Part shown: in pieces, positions 36,497-46,091 of the stretch
How positions within the stretch are numbered: position 1 is the stretch's first letter
Layout of the letters: every line of letters starts with the position of its first letter
Origin: Nocardioides glacieisoli
GTDB taxonomy: Bacteria > Actinomycetota > Actinomycetes > Propionibacteriales > Nocardioidaceae
Direction of reading: 5' to 3'
Length of the DNA: 64,000 nucleotides
NCBI RefSeq assembly: GCF_004137245.1
Contig: NZ_SDWS01000007.1
Coordinates: forward strand, 62,001-126,000
Notes under the pieces: generated by a model
Told to the model about the DNA's origin: nothing
What the model saw: only the letters and a program-made list of their open reading frames with translations
Databases searched by the model: none
Program-made: the position numbers and the translations under genes

Positions 36497-37405
36497 CTAC
36501 GCGAGATCGAGACCCCGATTGACCCAGACGCTCTCTACGACCATTCCCACCCTTTCGTAGAGGGGGAGCGCCCCGGTCCGGGAGTCCGTGCTCAGCTCGG
36601 CCGTCGACGTGCCGTGCTCGCGGGCCCGGGCGAACGAGTCCACCAGCAGGGCCTGGGCCAGCCCGCGGTTGCGCTGGTCCTTGCGTACGGCGAGCCGGTC
36701 GACGTAGCCGGTCGAGCCGTTGTCCGAGACGAGGACCAGCGAGACGCCCACGACCGCGCCGTCCGGGTCGAGGGCGACCCGGAGGTTCCACGGCTCGAAG
36801 CCCGGGCGCCCGGCCGTCGCGGCCTCGAAGTCCTCGAACGGCTCGCGGTCGCGCACCGACCACTCGAGGAACGCGTCCTCCAGCACGTCGTGCGCGGCCC
36901 GCAGCTCGCCGGGCTCGGCGGTGCGGACGGTGTAGCCGGCCGGCAGGTCGCGCTCGGGGATCGAGGCGCCCGCGGGCAGCTTCAGGACCCAGCTGGTCCA
37001 CCTCACCCGGAAGCCGAGCTCCTCGAGCAACCGGTCGCCCGGCGAGCCCTGCGGCACCGGCATCCCGATGACGGGGGAGCCCACGCGGCGGCCGAGGTCC
37101 TCGAGCCACTGCGCGAGCCAGGTGCCGATCCCGCGCCCGCGGTGCGAGGGCAGGACGGAGGTGTCGGCGCGGTCGACGCCCATCAGCTCGGCGTACGCCA
37201 CGAGCGTGTCGCCGTCGAGGACGCCCACCGACCGGGCGCCGAGGTCGTGGCTGGGCCTGGCCCAGTCGCTGACGATGTCGGCCTCCTCGATGCCGACCTC
37301 ACCGATGTCCTCCTGCTCCTGGGCCGCCATCAGGACGAAGACGGCGTGGGCATCGGACTTCTGGAGGGGCCGGGTGGTGAGGCCGTCGGGGAGCCGTGCT
37401 GACAT
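36497..37405 (-). CDS. Tandem GNAT acetyltransferase (mycothiol-synthase-like plan)
   Basis: A 302-aa protein made of two GNAT modules. The first has VLPSHRGRGIGTWLAQWLED, the second VRKDQRNRGLAQALLVDSF and the closing LYERVGMVVES. Double-GNAT proteins include mycothiol synthase (MshD), but many relatives have other substrates. ATG 37405 has only a weak ribosome site, and GTG 37426 in frame is an alternative. It is divergent from the DEAD-box helicase. Confidence 0.8.
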   Translation of the reverse strand: MSARLPDGLTTRPLQKSDAHAVFVLMAAQEQEDIGEVGIEEADIVSDWARPSHDLGARSVGVLDGDTLVAYAELMGVDRADTSVLPSHRGRGIGTWLAQWLEDLGRRVGSPVIGMPVPQGSPGDRLLEELGFRVRWTSWVLKLPAGASIPERDLPAGYTVRTAEPGELRAAHDVLEDAFLEWSVRDREPFEDFEAATAGRPGFEPWNLRVALDPDGAVVGVSLVLVSDNGSTGYVDRLAVRKDQRNRGLAQALLVDSFARAREHGTSTAELSTDSRTGALPLYERVGMVVESVWVNRGLDLA

Positions 37406-37511
37406 GCGGAGAGTGTGCTCGCTCACGTGGCGCGCTGTCTTGCGCTTATCCGCGCTCAGCAGGCACGTCCCGGAATGACCGAAACACCCCTGAGGCCCTA
37501 CCGTGGTGAGC

Positions 37512-39257
37512 GTGAGCGAAGAGCCCCTAGCACCCGAGCAGACCTTCTCCGACCTCGGCCTGTCGCCGGAGGTCCTCAAGGGACTGTCCGCCGTCGGCTA
37601 CGAGACCCCGTCGCAGATCCAGGCGCTGACCATCCCGCCGCTGCTCGAGGGCCGCCACGTCGTCGGCCTCGCGCAGACCGGCACCGGCAAGACCGCCGCC
37701 TTCGCGCTGCCGATCCTGTCGCGCCTCGACCTGTCGCAGAAGACGCCGCAGGCGCTCGTGCTCGCCCCGACCCGTGAGCTCGCCATCCAGGTCTCGGAGG
37801 CCTTCGAGAAGTACGCCGCCCACATGAAGGGCGTGCGCGTCCTGCCGATCTACGGCGGCCAGGGCTACGGCGTCCAGCTCTCCGCGCTGCGACGCGGCGT
37901 CCACGTCGTCGTCGGCACGCCCGGGCGGATCATGGACCACCTCGAGAAGGGCACCCTCGACCTCAGCGAGCTGCGCTTCCTCGTCCTCGACGAGGCCGAC
38001 GAGATGCTCAACATGGGCTTCGCAGAGGACGTCGAGACGATCCTCGCCGACACCCCTGACGACAAGCACGTCGCGCTGTTCTCCGCGACGATGCCGGCGC
38101 AGATCCGCCGCATCTCGAAGAAGTACCTCGAGGACCCGGTCGAGATCACCGTCAAGAACAAGACGTCGACGGTCTCCTCGATCACCCAGCGCTACCTGAT
38201 CGTGTCCTACCCGCAGAAGGTCGACGCCCTCACCCGCATCCTCGAGGTGGAGAACTTCGAGGGGATGATCGTCTTCGTCCGCACCAAGAACGAGACCGAG
38301 ACGCTCGCCGAGAAGCTGCGGGCCCGCGGCTACAGCGCGATGGCGATCAACGGCGACGTCGCCCAGGTGCAGCGCGAGCGGACGATCAACCAGCTCAAGG
38401 CCGGCAAGCTCGACATCCTCGTCGCCACCGACGTCGCCGCCCGCGGGCTCGACGTCGAGCGGATCAGCCACGTCGTCAACTACGACATCCCGACCGACAC
38501 GGAGTCGTACGTCCACCGCATCGGCCGCACCGGCCGCGCGGGCCGCAGCGGCGACTCGATCGCGTTCGTCACCCCGCGCGAGCGGCACCTGCTGCGCTCG
38601 ATCGAGAAGGCCACCCGCCAGCCGCTCACCCAGATGCAGCTGCCGACCGTCGACGACGTCAACGCCACGCGGCTCTCGCGCTTCGACGAGCAGATCACCC
38701 AGGCGCTGGCCCAGCCGGAGCGGATCGACTTCTTCCGCGACGTGGTCTCCCACTACGTCAGCGAGCACGACGTGCCCGAGGTCGACGTCGCCGCCGCCCT
38801 CGCCGCGGTGATGCACGGCGAGCAGCCGCTGCTGCTCGAGCCGGAGCCCGAGCGCTCCACCCGCACCTTCGACGAGCGGCCGACCCACGCCGGCAAGGCC
38901 GACCGCCACCCGCGGGAGTCGCGCAGCGGCGAGCCGATGGCGGCGTACCGCCTCGAGGTCGGCAAGCGCCACAAGGTCGAGCCGCGCCAGATCGTCGGCG
39001 CGCTCGCGAACGAGGGCGGGCTCTCGCGCGGCGACTTCGGGCACATCATGATCAAGCCCGACTTCTCGATCGTCGAGCTCCCGGCGACCCTGCCGCCCGG
39101 CACGCTCGAGCGGCTCGCCGGCACCCGGATCTCCGGCAAGCTCATCGAGATCTCGCCCGACAAGGGGCCCTACCGGGGTCGCCCCGGTGGCGGCCACGGC
39201 GGGCAGGGCGGGCACCGCAAGGGCGGCAGCAGCTACAAGGGCAAGAACCCCCGCTGA
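37512..39257 (+). CDS. DEAD-box RNA helicase (DeaD/CsdA type)
   Basis: A 581-aa ATP-dependent RNA helicase. It has the Q motif (FSDLGLSPEVLKGL), Walker A AQTGTGKT, PTREL, DEAD (VLDEADEML), SAT, RGLDVERISHVVNYD and HRIGRTGRAGR. After it come a linker and a C-terminal DbpA-type RNA-binding fold (AYRLEVGKRHKVEPRQIVGA), then a Gly/His/Lys tail. GTG 37512 is preferred: TACCGT lies 7 nt before it, a leaderless pattern; GTG 37503 would add three residues. Confidence 0.93.
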   Translation: MSEEPLAPEQTFSDLGLSPEVLKGLSAVGYETPSQIQALTIPPLLEGRHVVGLAQTGTGKTAAFALPILSRLDLSQKTPQALVLAPTRELAIQVSEAFEKYAAHMKGVRVLPIYGGQGYGVQLSALRRGVHVVVGTPGRIMDHLEKGTLDLSELRFLVLDEADEMLNMGFAEDVETILADTPDDKHVALFSATMPAQIRRISKKYLEDPVEITVKNKTSTVSSITQRYLIVSYPQKVDALTRILEVENFEGMIVFVRTKNETETLAEKLRARGYSAMAINGDVAQVQRERTINQLKAGKLDILVATDVAARGLDVERISHVVNYDIPTDTESYVHRIGRTGRAGRSGDSIAFVTPRERHLLRSIEKATRQPLTQMQLPTVDDVNATRLSRFDEQITQALAQPERIDFFRDVVSHYVSEHDVPEVDVAAALAAVMHGEQPLLLEPEPERSTRTFDERPTHAGKADRHPRESRSGEPMAAYRLEVGKRHKVEPRQIVGALANEGGLSRGDFGHIMIKPDFSIVELPATLPPGTLERLAGTRISGKLIEISPDKGPYRGRPGGGHGGQGGHRKGGSSYKGKNPR

Positions 39258-39273
39258 CCTGTCGCTGCGTACG

Positions 39274-39594
39274 TCAGTGGCTCGCGCCGACCTCGATCGC
39301 GAGCACGCCGGCGATGATCAGCACGATGCCGAGGGCCATCGTCGGCGTCAGCGGCTCGTCGAAGAGCGGGCGTGACAGCAGCGCAGTCAGGGCCACGCCG
39401 ACCGCTGCCCAGATGCCGTAGGCGACGCCGAGGGCCATGCCCCGGTCGAGCGCGAGCGACAGCAGCACGAACGTGGCGGCGTACCCGCCGACGACCGGTG
39501 CGTACCACCGGACGCGGCCCGTCGACGCGACCTTGAGCGACAGGGTCGCGGCGACCTCGGCCAGGATCGCGCCGGCCAGGAAGAGCCAGCTCAC
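39274..39594 (-). CDS. Small multidrug resistance (SMR) efflux protein, second subunit
   Basis: A 106-aa four-helix SMR protein with the essential Glu13 in LAGAILAEVAATLSLK and the GVAYGIWAAVGV signature. It is the last gene of tetR-SMR-SMR; the start overlaps the upstream SMR by 4 nt. Paired SMR genes often form asymmetric heterodimers exporting cationic compounds or guanidinium-like molecules. Confidence 0.9.
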   Translation of the reverse strand: MSWLFLAGAILAEVAATLSLKVASTGRVRWYAPVVGGYAATFVLLSLALDRGMALGVAYGIWAAVGVALTALLSRPLFDEPLTPTMALGIVLIIAGVLAIEVGASH

Positions 39595-39935
39595 GGCGCG
39601 ACCTCGGCCCGGTGGGCGCGGTGCGACCCGACCTCGACCGCGAGCACGCCGGCGACGACCAGCGCGATGCCGACCAGCATCGCGGGCGTGAGGGCCTCGC
39701 CGAAGACGGCCGCCGAGAGCAGCGCCGTGCCCACCACCCCGAGCGCGGCCCAGATGCCGTAGGCGACGCCGAGGCTCATGCCGGCGCGGAAGACCAGCGA
39801 CAGCAGCGTGAAGGCGGCGAGGTAGCCCGCGACCACGACGACGTAGAGCACCGGCCGGTCGAGGGCGCCCTTGAGCGCCAGCGTCGCGGTCACCTCGCTG
39901 GCGACGGCCGCGACCAGCAGGCCCCAGCTACGCAT
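39591..39935 (-). CDS. Small multidrug resistance (SMR) efflux protein, first subunit
   Basis: A 114-aa four-helix SMR protein with Glu14 in VAAVASEVTATLALK and GVAYGIWAALGVVGTALLS. It overlaps the TetR gene by 8 bp upstream and the second SMR by 4 nt. Its C-terminus carries a polar tail HRAHRAEVAP. Likely part of a heterodimeric pump. Confidence 0.9.
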   Translation of the reverse strand: MRSWGLLVAAVASEVTATLALKGALDRPVLYVVVVAGYLAAFTLLSLVFRAGMSLGVAYGIWAALGVVGTALLSAAVFGEALTPAMLVGIALVVAGVLAVEVGSHRAHRAEVAP

Positions 39936-40485
39936 CGGTGACCTCCAGCAACGCGAACGCGGCGGCGCGCACCCCGGCAAGGTCGGCGGCGGTGAGGGGC
40001 AGCAGGTCGCTGGCGAGGTTGAACCAGACGCCGTCGGCCAGCAGCCGGGCGGCCAGGAGCGCCGAGCGCTGTGCCGCGGGCACGTGGTCGGGGACCTGGA
40101 GCCACGGCTCGATGCGCTCGGTCCAGTGCTGCGTGAGCGAGTCCCGCAGGCGCGGGTCGGCGAACATCACCAGGTCGCCCGACTCGCACTCGCCGGCGCA
40201 CGCCCACTCGACGTACGCCCGCATGCGGTCCGCGACGGGCGCGGCGGCGAAGTCGGGCGCGCCGAGCGCAGCGGTGAGCTGGATCTCGTAGCGGGTGAGC
40301 ACCCGGTCGAGGACGGCCGTCATCAGCTCCTCCTTGGTGGAGAAGTGGTACATCAGGCCGGGCTTGGTCACGCCGGCCGCACGGGCGGCGCTGTCCAGTG
40401 ACAGGGTCCCGGTCGTCCGCAGCTCGCTCTCGGCCGCGGCCACCATGGCGTCGCGGGTGGAGGGTCGGCGGACGACGTCGGTCAT
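39928..40485 (-). CDS. TetR-family repressor of the SMR pair
   Basis: A 185-aa TetR-type regulator with the N-terminal helix-turn-helix LDSAARAAGVTKPGLMYHFS and a ligand-binding helical C-terminus. It is first in the efflux operon. ATG 40485 follows TAAAGT by 7 nt, and the palindrome at 40496-40514 overlaps that -10, so it is probably autoregulated and induced by a drug-like ligand. Confidence 0.9.
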   Translation of the reverse strand: MTDVVRRPSTRDAMVAAAESELRTTGTLSLDSAARAAGVTKPGLMYHFSTKEELMTAVLDRVLTRYEIQLTAALGAPDFAAAPVADRMRAYVEWACAGECESGDLVMFADPRLRDSLTQHWTERIEPWLQVPDHVPAAQRSALLAARLLADGVWFNLASDLLPLTAADLAGVRAAAFALLEVTDA

Positions 40486-40495
40486 GCCGAGAACT

Positions 40496-40514
40496 TTACC
40501 ATCCAGTCAGGCAA
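40496..40514 (-). promoter_or_regulatory. TetR-type operator of the efflux operon
   Basis: On the minus strand TTGCC-N9-GGTAA, an inverted repeat differing at one arm position, overlapping the -10 TAAAGT. The 19-bp layout matches common TetR-family operators. Confidence 0.6.
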
Positions 40515-40550
40515 CTACCGAGCGGGCGCATCTGCTCGTCAGAAATGCAC

Positions 40551-40597
40551 CGAGTCGGCGCATCTGTTCGCGTGATGCGTACAGATGCGCCGACTCG
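40551..40597 (-). terminator. Long perfect hairpin after yceI, with an extra repeat copy
   Basis: CGAGTCGGCGCATCTGT (40551-40567) and its exact complement (40581-40597) form a 17-bp stem with a 13-nt loop. A third copy, CAGATGCGCCGACTCG, runs 40614-40629 directly against the yceI stop, and a diverged copy lies near 40525-40535. A likely yceI terminator with a competing fold. Confidence 0.65.
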
Positions 40598-40629
40598 GGA
40601 GGGGTGGCGCGTTCAGATGCGCCGACTCG

Positions 40630-41199
40630 TCAGGCGCTCTTGATGGCGGAGATGTCGAACTCGAGCTTGATCTTCTCGGAGACGAGGACGCCGCCGGTCT
40701 CGAGCGCGGCGTTCCAGGTGAGGCCCCAGTCCTTGCGGTTGATGGTGGTCTCGCCCTCGAAGCCGACGCGGACGTTGCCGAAGGGGTCCTGGGCGGAGCC
40801 GGTCTGCTCGAACGGGATCACGACGGACTTGGTGACGTCCTTGATCGTGAGGTCGCCGGTGACGGTCCACTCGTTGCCGTCGCGCGTCACGTCGGTCGAG
40901 GTGAAGGTCATGGTCGGGTAGGTCTCGGCGTCGAAGAAGTCGCCGGACGTGAGGTGGCCGTCGCGGTCGGGGCTGCCGGTCTCGACAGAGGCGATCTCGA
41001 TGGAGAGGTCGACCTTGGAGCTGGCAGGCGTGGCCTCGTCGATGCGGGCCGTGCCGGTGAAGGCGCCGAACTGACCGCGGACCTTGGTCACCATGGCGTG
41101 GCGGGCAACGAAGCCGAGGCGGCTGTGGCTGACGTCGAGGGTGTAGTCACCCGTGATGTCGTCGATGGCGGTGGTGGGGGCGTCGAACGAGGTGGTCAT
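40630..41199 (-). CDS. YceI-family lipocalin-like protein
   Basis: A 189-aa protein of the YceI family, an extended lipocalin-like barrel that binds isoprenoid or amphiphilic molecules. Family blocks: DYTLDVSHSRLGFVARHAMV, KVRGQFGAFTGTARID, SGDFFDAETYPTMTFTST and NRKDWGLTWN. No signal peptide is seen, so it is cytoplasmic here. AGGAG precedes ATG 41199. The promoter contains a motif shared with the LLM monooxygenase gene. Confidence 0.92.
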   Translation of the reverse strand: MTTSFDAPTTAIDDITGDYTLDVSHSRLGFVARHAMVTKVRGQFGAFTGTARIDEATPASSKVDLSIEIASVETGSPDRDGHLTSGDFFDAETYPTMTFTSTDVTRDGNEWTVTGDLTIKDVTKSVVIPFEQTGSAQDPFGNVRVGFEGETTINRKDWGLTWNAALETGGVLVSEKIKLEFDISAIKSA

Positions 41200-41227
41200 G
41201 GCTGAGGGCTCCTGGGGTGGGTGTTTG

Positions 41228-41243
41228 TACAACTTTCAACCAC
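41228..41243. promoter_or_regulatory. Motif TACAACTTTCAACCAC upstream of yceI
   Basis: Near-copy of the element at 12626-12641 (14 of 16 identical), ending 28 nt from the yceI start. It includes TTGTACAA at 41225-41232, itself a perfect 8-bp palindrome, possibly a regulator half-site core. Confidence 0.45.
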
Positions 41244-41311
41244 CGTAACGGACCGCGGTCCGGATTCATTCCCCGTCGCTGCACTCTTTTTCCTGCCTCC
41301 CGACATGCAGC

Positions 41312-41339
41312 GAGCCACGCCCCGATCGGGGCGTGGCTC
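41312..41339 (-). terminator. Perfect hairpin after the 41-aa gene
   Basis: GAGCCACGCCCC and GGGGCGTGGCTC form a perfect 12-bp stem with a GATC tetraloop, 21 nt after the stop of the small gene at 41361. Confidence 0.8.
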
Positions 41340-41360
41340 GTGATCTGTGTGTGCCGGCGC

Positions 41361-41486
41361 TCAGGCGGCGGCGCTGGAGACGGCGGTGACGCTCGACCAG
41401 CGCGCCTCCATGCGCGTGCGACCCGACGCGTCGGTGACGGCCACCCAGGTGCAGACCGGAGCTCCGGTCATCGTCTGCTTGCTCAT
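41361..41486 (-). CDS. 41-aa small protein, own RBS and terminator
   Basis: ATG 41486 opens a 41-codon frame (MSKQTMTGAPVCTWVAVTDA then SGRTRMEARW and an Ala/Ser tail). GGGAGGTG sits 5 nt before the start, and a perfect terminator hairpin follows the stop, so transcription as a discrete gene is well supported. The CTWVAVTDASGRTRMEARW core with its Cys, Trp pair and basic residues looks like a conserved mini-domain. Two GTGAAC repeats lie upstream. The function is unknown. Confidence 0.7.
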   Translation of the reverse strand: MSKQTMTGAPVCTWVAVTDASGRTRMEARWSSVTAVSSAAA

Positions 41487-41734
41487 GTGACACCTCCCGT
41501 TCACTTTCTGTTCACCCAAGGTATCACGTCCCCACTGGTGCGCACCCATTTCGCTCAAGAGCGGCGGTGATCCTCCACTGGCGCACCATCGAGTGGCTCA
41601 CACGCGGCGGGGACGCTCCACTTGGGACGCAAGGGGTCCGCCTCTCGATGGAGGTTCGACCCTCGCATGTGAAGTTCTGCCCGATTTCGGGCAGGAAGTT
41701 GGCATCGGGCTGGTTGAACGTCCACCATTCTCTG

Positions 41735-41995
41735 GTGCCCGACCCCGCCCTCGTCTCCCACGTCGTCGCCACCACGTCGCTGACGCCAGGAGAGGCGGCT
41801 CGGGTGATCGACGACGTGATCGCCTTCCACGCCCAGCCCGTGGAGGACTACGTCAGGTCGCGGCACGCCCACCTCAAGACGTACGGCGCGAAGAACCCCG
41901 AGATCTTCGCGCGGATCGCCGAGGAGCTCGAGCAGCGCGTCGTCGCCGCGCCCGGGCTCACCGAGCGCCAGCTGCGTCGCATCGTCTACGGCTAG
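41735..41995 (+). CDS. Small conserved protein upstream of glmS
   Basis: An 86-aa helical protein (LTPGEAARVIDDVIAFHAQP; EDYVRSRHAHLKTYGAKNP; FARIAEELEQRVVAAPGLTE; ending RQLRRIVYG). GTG 41735 gives a compact product, but no ribosome site is visible; the same frame is open upstream to ATG 41567, where the residues HVKFCPISGRKLASGWLNVH look less coding. The stop is 23 nt before glmS, so the two are probably one operon. The function is unknown. Confidence 0.65.
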   Translation: MPDPALVSHVVATTSLTPGEAARVIDDVIAFHAQPVEDYVRSRHAHLKTYGAKNPEIFARIAEELEQRVVAAPGLTERQLRRIVYG

Positions 41996-42018
41996 ACACG
42001 AGAGAAGGAACAGCCCAC

Positions 42019-43842
<1,824 letters not shown>

Positions 43843-43859
43843 CCTGAGAAATGGACTGG

Positions 43860-43893
43860 GCGCCCCTTGCCGCATGGGGTCGGCAAGGGGCGC
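43860..43893. terminator. glmS terminator
   Basis: GCGCCCCTTGCCG and CGGCAAGGGGCGC form a perfect 13-bp stem with an 8-nt loop, 17 nt after the glmS stop. It also stands before the end of the convergent glpD. Confidence 0.85.
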
Positions 43894-43945
43894 GCCGTGG
43901 AGAACGATGTCACCGGCCCGACGTCCTGTCCGTGGATCAACGGAA

Positions 43946-45472
43946 CTACCGAGTGATTTTGCCTGTCGGGTGGGTCACTCCACGCGCGAGGGCGATGGCC
44001 CGCTCGGCCAATGGCTGCGCGACGGCCCGGTCCTCGGCGACCAGGCCCACCCGCGTACGCCGGTCGAGCAGGTCGTCGACGTCGTGCGCGCCCTCGTGGG
44101 TGATCGCGAAGACGAGCTCGGCCAGCGTCACCGGGACGTCGTCCGACGCCGGAGCCAGCAGCTCGTCGTCGGCGAGCCCGGACACCTCGCGGGCGGTCGC
44201 GAGGACCAGGTCCGCGTCCGAGCCGAAGCGGCGCACCAGTCGGGCGGGACCGGTCGAGGTCCCCGTCGCACCGAGCAACGGCAGGCGCGCCGTCCGGCAC
44301 GGCCCGGCGCCCAGGTCGAGCGCGTCCACCGTGTCCTCGGCCATCCGGCGGTAGGTCGTGAGCTTGCCGCCGACGACGGTCGTCACCCCGGTCGCCGAGG
44401 TGAGAATTGCGTGGCGCCGCGACAGGTCGGCCGACGCGTCGGCGCCCGCCACCTCGAGCAGCGGGCGCAGGCCGGCGAAGGCGCCGACCACGTCGGCGCG
44501 CGCCGGCGGGACGGTGAACGCGGAGGCGACCACCCCCAGCAGGAAGTCGATCTCCTCCTCGCTCGGCACCGGCACGTCGGGGATCGGGCCGGTGACCGGC
44601 TCGTCGGTGAGCCCGACGTAGAGCGTGCCGTCGGGCTGCGGCAGGACCATCGCGAAGCGCGACGTGGACTCCGGGATCGGCACCATCACCGCGACCCGCG
44701 TGTGCGGCAGCACCGAGCCGCGCAGCACGAGGTGGGTGCCGCGGCTGGGGCGCAGCCGGACCTGGTCGTCGAGGTCGCCGGCCCACACGCCGGTCGCGTT
44801 GACGACCGCCCTCGCGCGGACGGCGTACGACTCGCCGGTGAGCTCGTCACGCACCTCGACGCCGGTGCCGGTGGCGGAGGTGACGCGGGCGCGCGTGCGC
44901 ACCTCGGCGCCGTACGACGCTGCTGTGCGGGCGACCGTGACCACCAGCCGGGCGTCGTCCTCGAGCTGCCCGTCCCAGGCGAGCAGCCCGCCGCGCAGCG
45001 TCTCCGAGCGCATCGACGGGGCCAGGCTGAGGGTCTCGGTGGCGTTGAGGCGGCGGGGGCGCGGGAGGGTGCGGGTGCTGGTGCGGGCGGTGCGGCGGAG
45101 CACGTCGCCGGCCTGGAGGCCACCCCACGTCATCGCGGCGCGGCTGCGCGACATCGCGTCGTTGAGGGGCGTGAGCATCGGCAGGGCGTGGACGAGGTGT
45201 GGAGCGGTGACCTGCATCAGGATGCCGCGCTCGACGGCGCTCTCCTGGGCGATCGCGAGCTGGCCCTGCGCGAGGTAGCGCAGGCCGCCGTGGACGAGCT
45301 TCGACGACCAGCGTGAGGTGCCGAACGCGAGGTCGTGCGCGTCGACGGCGAGCACGGAGAGGCCGCGGGTGGCGGCGTCGAGGGCGACACCGGCGCCGGT
45401 GATGCCGAGGCCGACCACCACGACGTCGACCTCGTCGGGGATGCCCGCCAACCCTGGCTTGATGACCGGCAT
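43946..45472 (-). CDS. glpD: FAD-dependent glycerol-3-phosphate dehydrogenase
   Basis: A 508-aa flavoenzyme oxidising sn-glycerol 3-phosphate to DHAP at the membrane surface. The Rossmann motif VVVVGLGITGAGVALDAA is at residues 16-33. FGTSRWSSKLVHGGLRYL is the family signature, and FAGLRPLLEV and VVGGKLTTYRRMAED follow. Its ATG shares one base with the TetR stop (TGATG), so both are co-translated. Close proximity to an alkyl-DHAP-synthase-like gene suggests a link to DHAP-based lipid synthesis. Confidence 0.92.
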   Translation of the reverse strand: MPVIKPGLAGIPDEVDVVVVGLGITGAGVALDAATRGLSVLAVDAHDLAFGTSRWSSKLVHGGLRYLAQGQLAIAQESAVERGILMQVTAPHLVHALPMLTPLNDAMSRSRAAMTWGGLQAGDVLRRTARTSTRTLPRPRRLNATETLSLAPSMRSETLRGGLLAWDGQLEDDARLVVTVARTAASYGAEVRTRARVTSATGTGVEVRDELTGESYAVRARAVVNATGVWAGDLDDQVRLRPSRGTHLVLRGSVLPHTRVAVMVPIPESTSRFAMVLPQPDGTLYVGLTDEPVTGPIPDVPVPSEEEIDFLLGVVASAFTVPPARADVVGAFAGLRPLLEVAGADASADLSRRHAILTSATGVTTVVGGKLTTYRRMAEDTVDALDLGAGPCRTARLPLLGATGTSTGPARLVRRFGSDADLVLATAREVSGLADDELLAPASDDVPVTLAELVFAITHEGAHDVDDLLDRRTRVGLVAEDRAVAQPLAERAIALARGVTHPTGKITR

Positions 45473-46074
45473 CAGGGCTCCAGCGTGCGGGTGATGAGGC
45501 GCGCGTACTCCGCGTCGAGCTCGGCGAAGCCCACCTTCGCGTCGGTCATCGTCTGGGCCGACAGCACGAAGCCGTGCCCGGCCAGGGTCAGCGACCGGGC
45601 CATCAGCACGGCATCCCCGGCCCGGATCGCGCCGGACGCCTGGCCGCTCTCGATCTCCGAGGCCATGATCTCGACCAACGCCTCCTGCGAGCGGCCGCGC
45701 CGCGAGATCAGGTAGGGCAGCAGCAGGTCGGGGTCGAGCTCGACGATGCGGACGAAGAGCGCGTTGTCGCGCAGCGCCCGGATCGTCGAGAGGGCGGCGG
45801 CGGCGATGCCGGCCGGGGTGGTGGTGTCGACCGCGGCGACGCGCGTCGCGGCGGCGATGCCGACCCACTCACGCGTCATCAGGTCGCCGAGCAGCGAGCC
45901 CATGTCGGACCATGCGCGATAGATCGTCATCCGCGAGACGCCGGCGCGCTTCGCTACCTCGGTGAGCGTCGTACGCCGCCACCCGACGTCGAGGATGCAG
46001 TCGCGCGCCGCGTCGAGGTACGCCGCGTGCCGGGGGTCGCTCAGCGGCTCGGAGATGTGACGAAGTGACGACAT
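45472..46074 (-). CDS. TetR-family regulator of glpD/AGPS-like pair
   Basis: A 200-aa TetR-type protein with HTH TLTEVAKRAGVSRMTIYRAW. It precedes glpD in one transcript and is divergent from the flavoprotein gene, with only 17 bp between. ATG 46074 follows TACAGT by 7 nt. The palindrome GACATATGTC (46070-46079) spans its own start and could be its operator. Confidence 0.88.
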   Translation of the reverse strand: MSSLRHISEPLSDPRHAAYLDAARDCILDVGWRRTTLTEVAKRAGVSRMTIYRAWSDMGSLLGDLMTREWVGIAAATRVAAVDTTTPAGIAAAALSTIRALRDNALFVRIVELDPDLLLPYLISRRGRSQEALVEIMASEIESGQASGAIRAGDAVLMARSLTLAGHGFVLSAQTMTDAKVGFAELDAEYARLITRTLEP

Positions 46075-46078
46075 ATGT

Positions 46079-46087
46079 CACACTGTA
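46079..46087. promoter_or_regulatory. Overlapping divergent -10 elements
   Basis: CACACT (46079-46084, plus strand) lies 7 nt before ATG 46092; TACAGT (46082-46087 on the minus strand) lies 7 nt before ATG 46074. The hexamers overlap by 3 bp, so polymerase cannot occupy both at once. Confidence 0.5.
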
Positions 46088-46091
46088 ACGC

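Noticed and set aside
41640..41700. GGTTCGACC sequence near glmS, possible tRNA or riboswitch
   Set aside because: The flanks do not pair as a T-arm, and no glmS ribozyme core is seen in the short leader.
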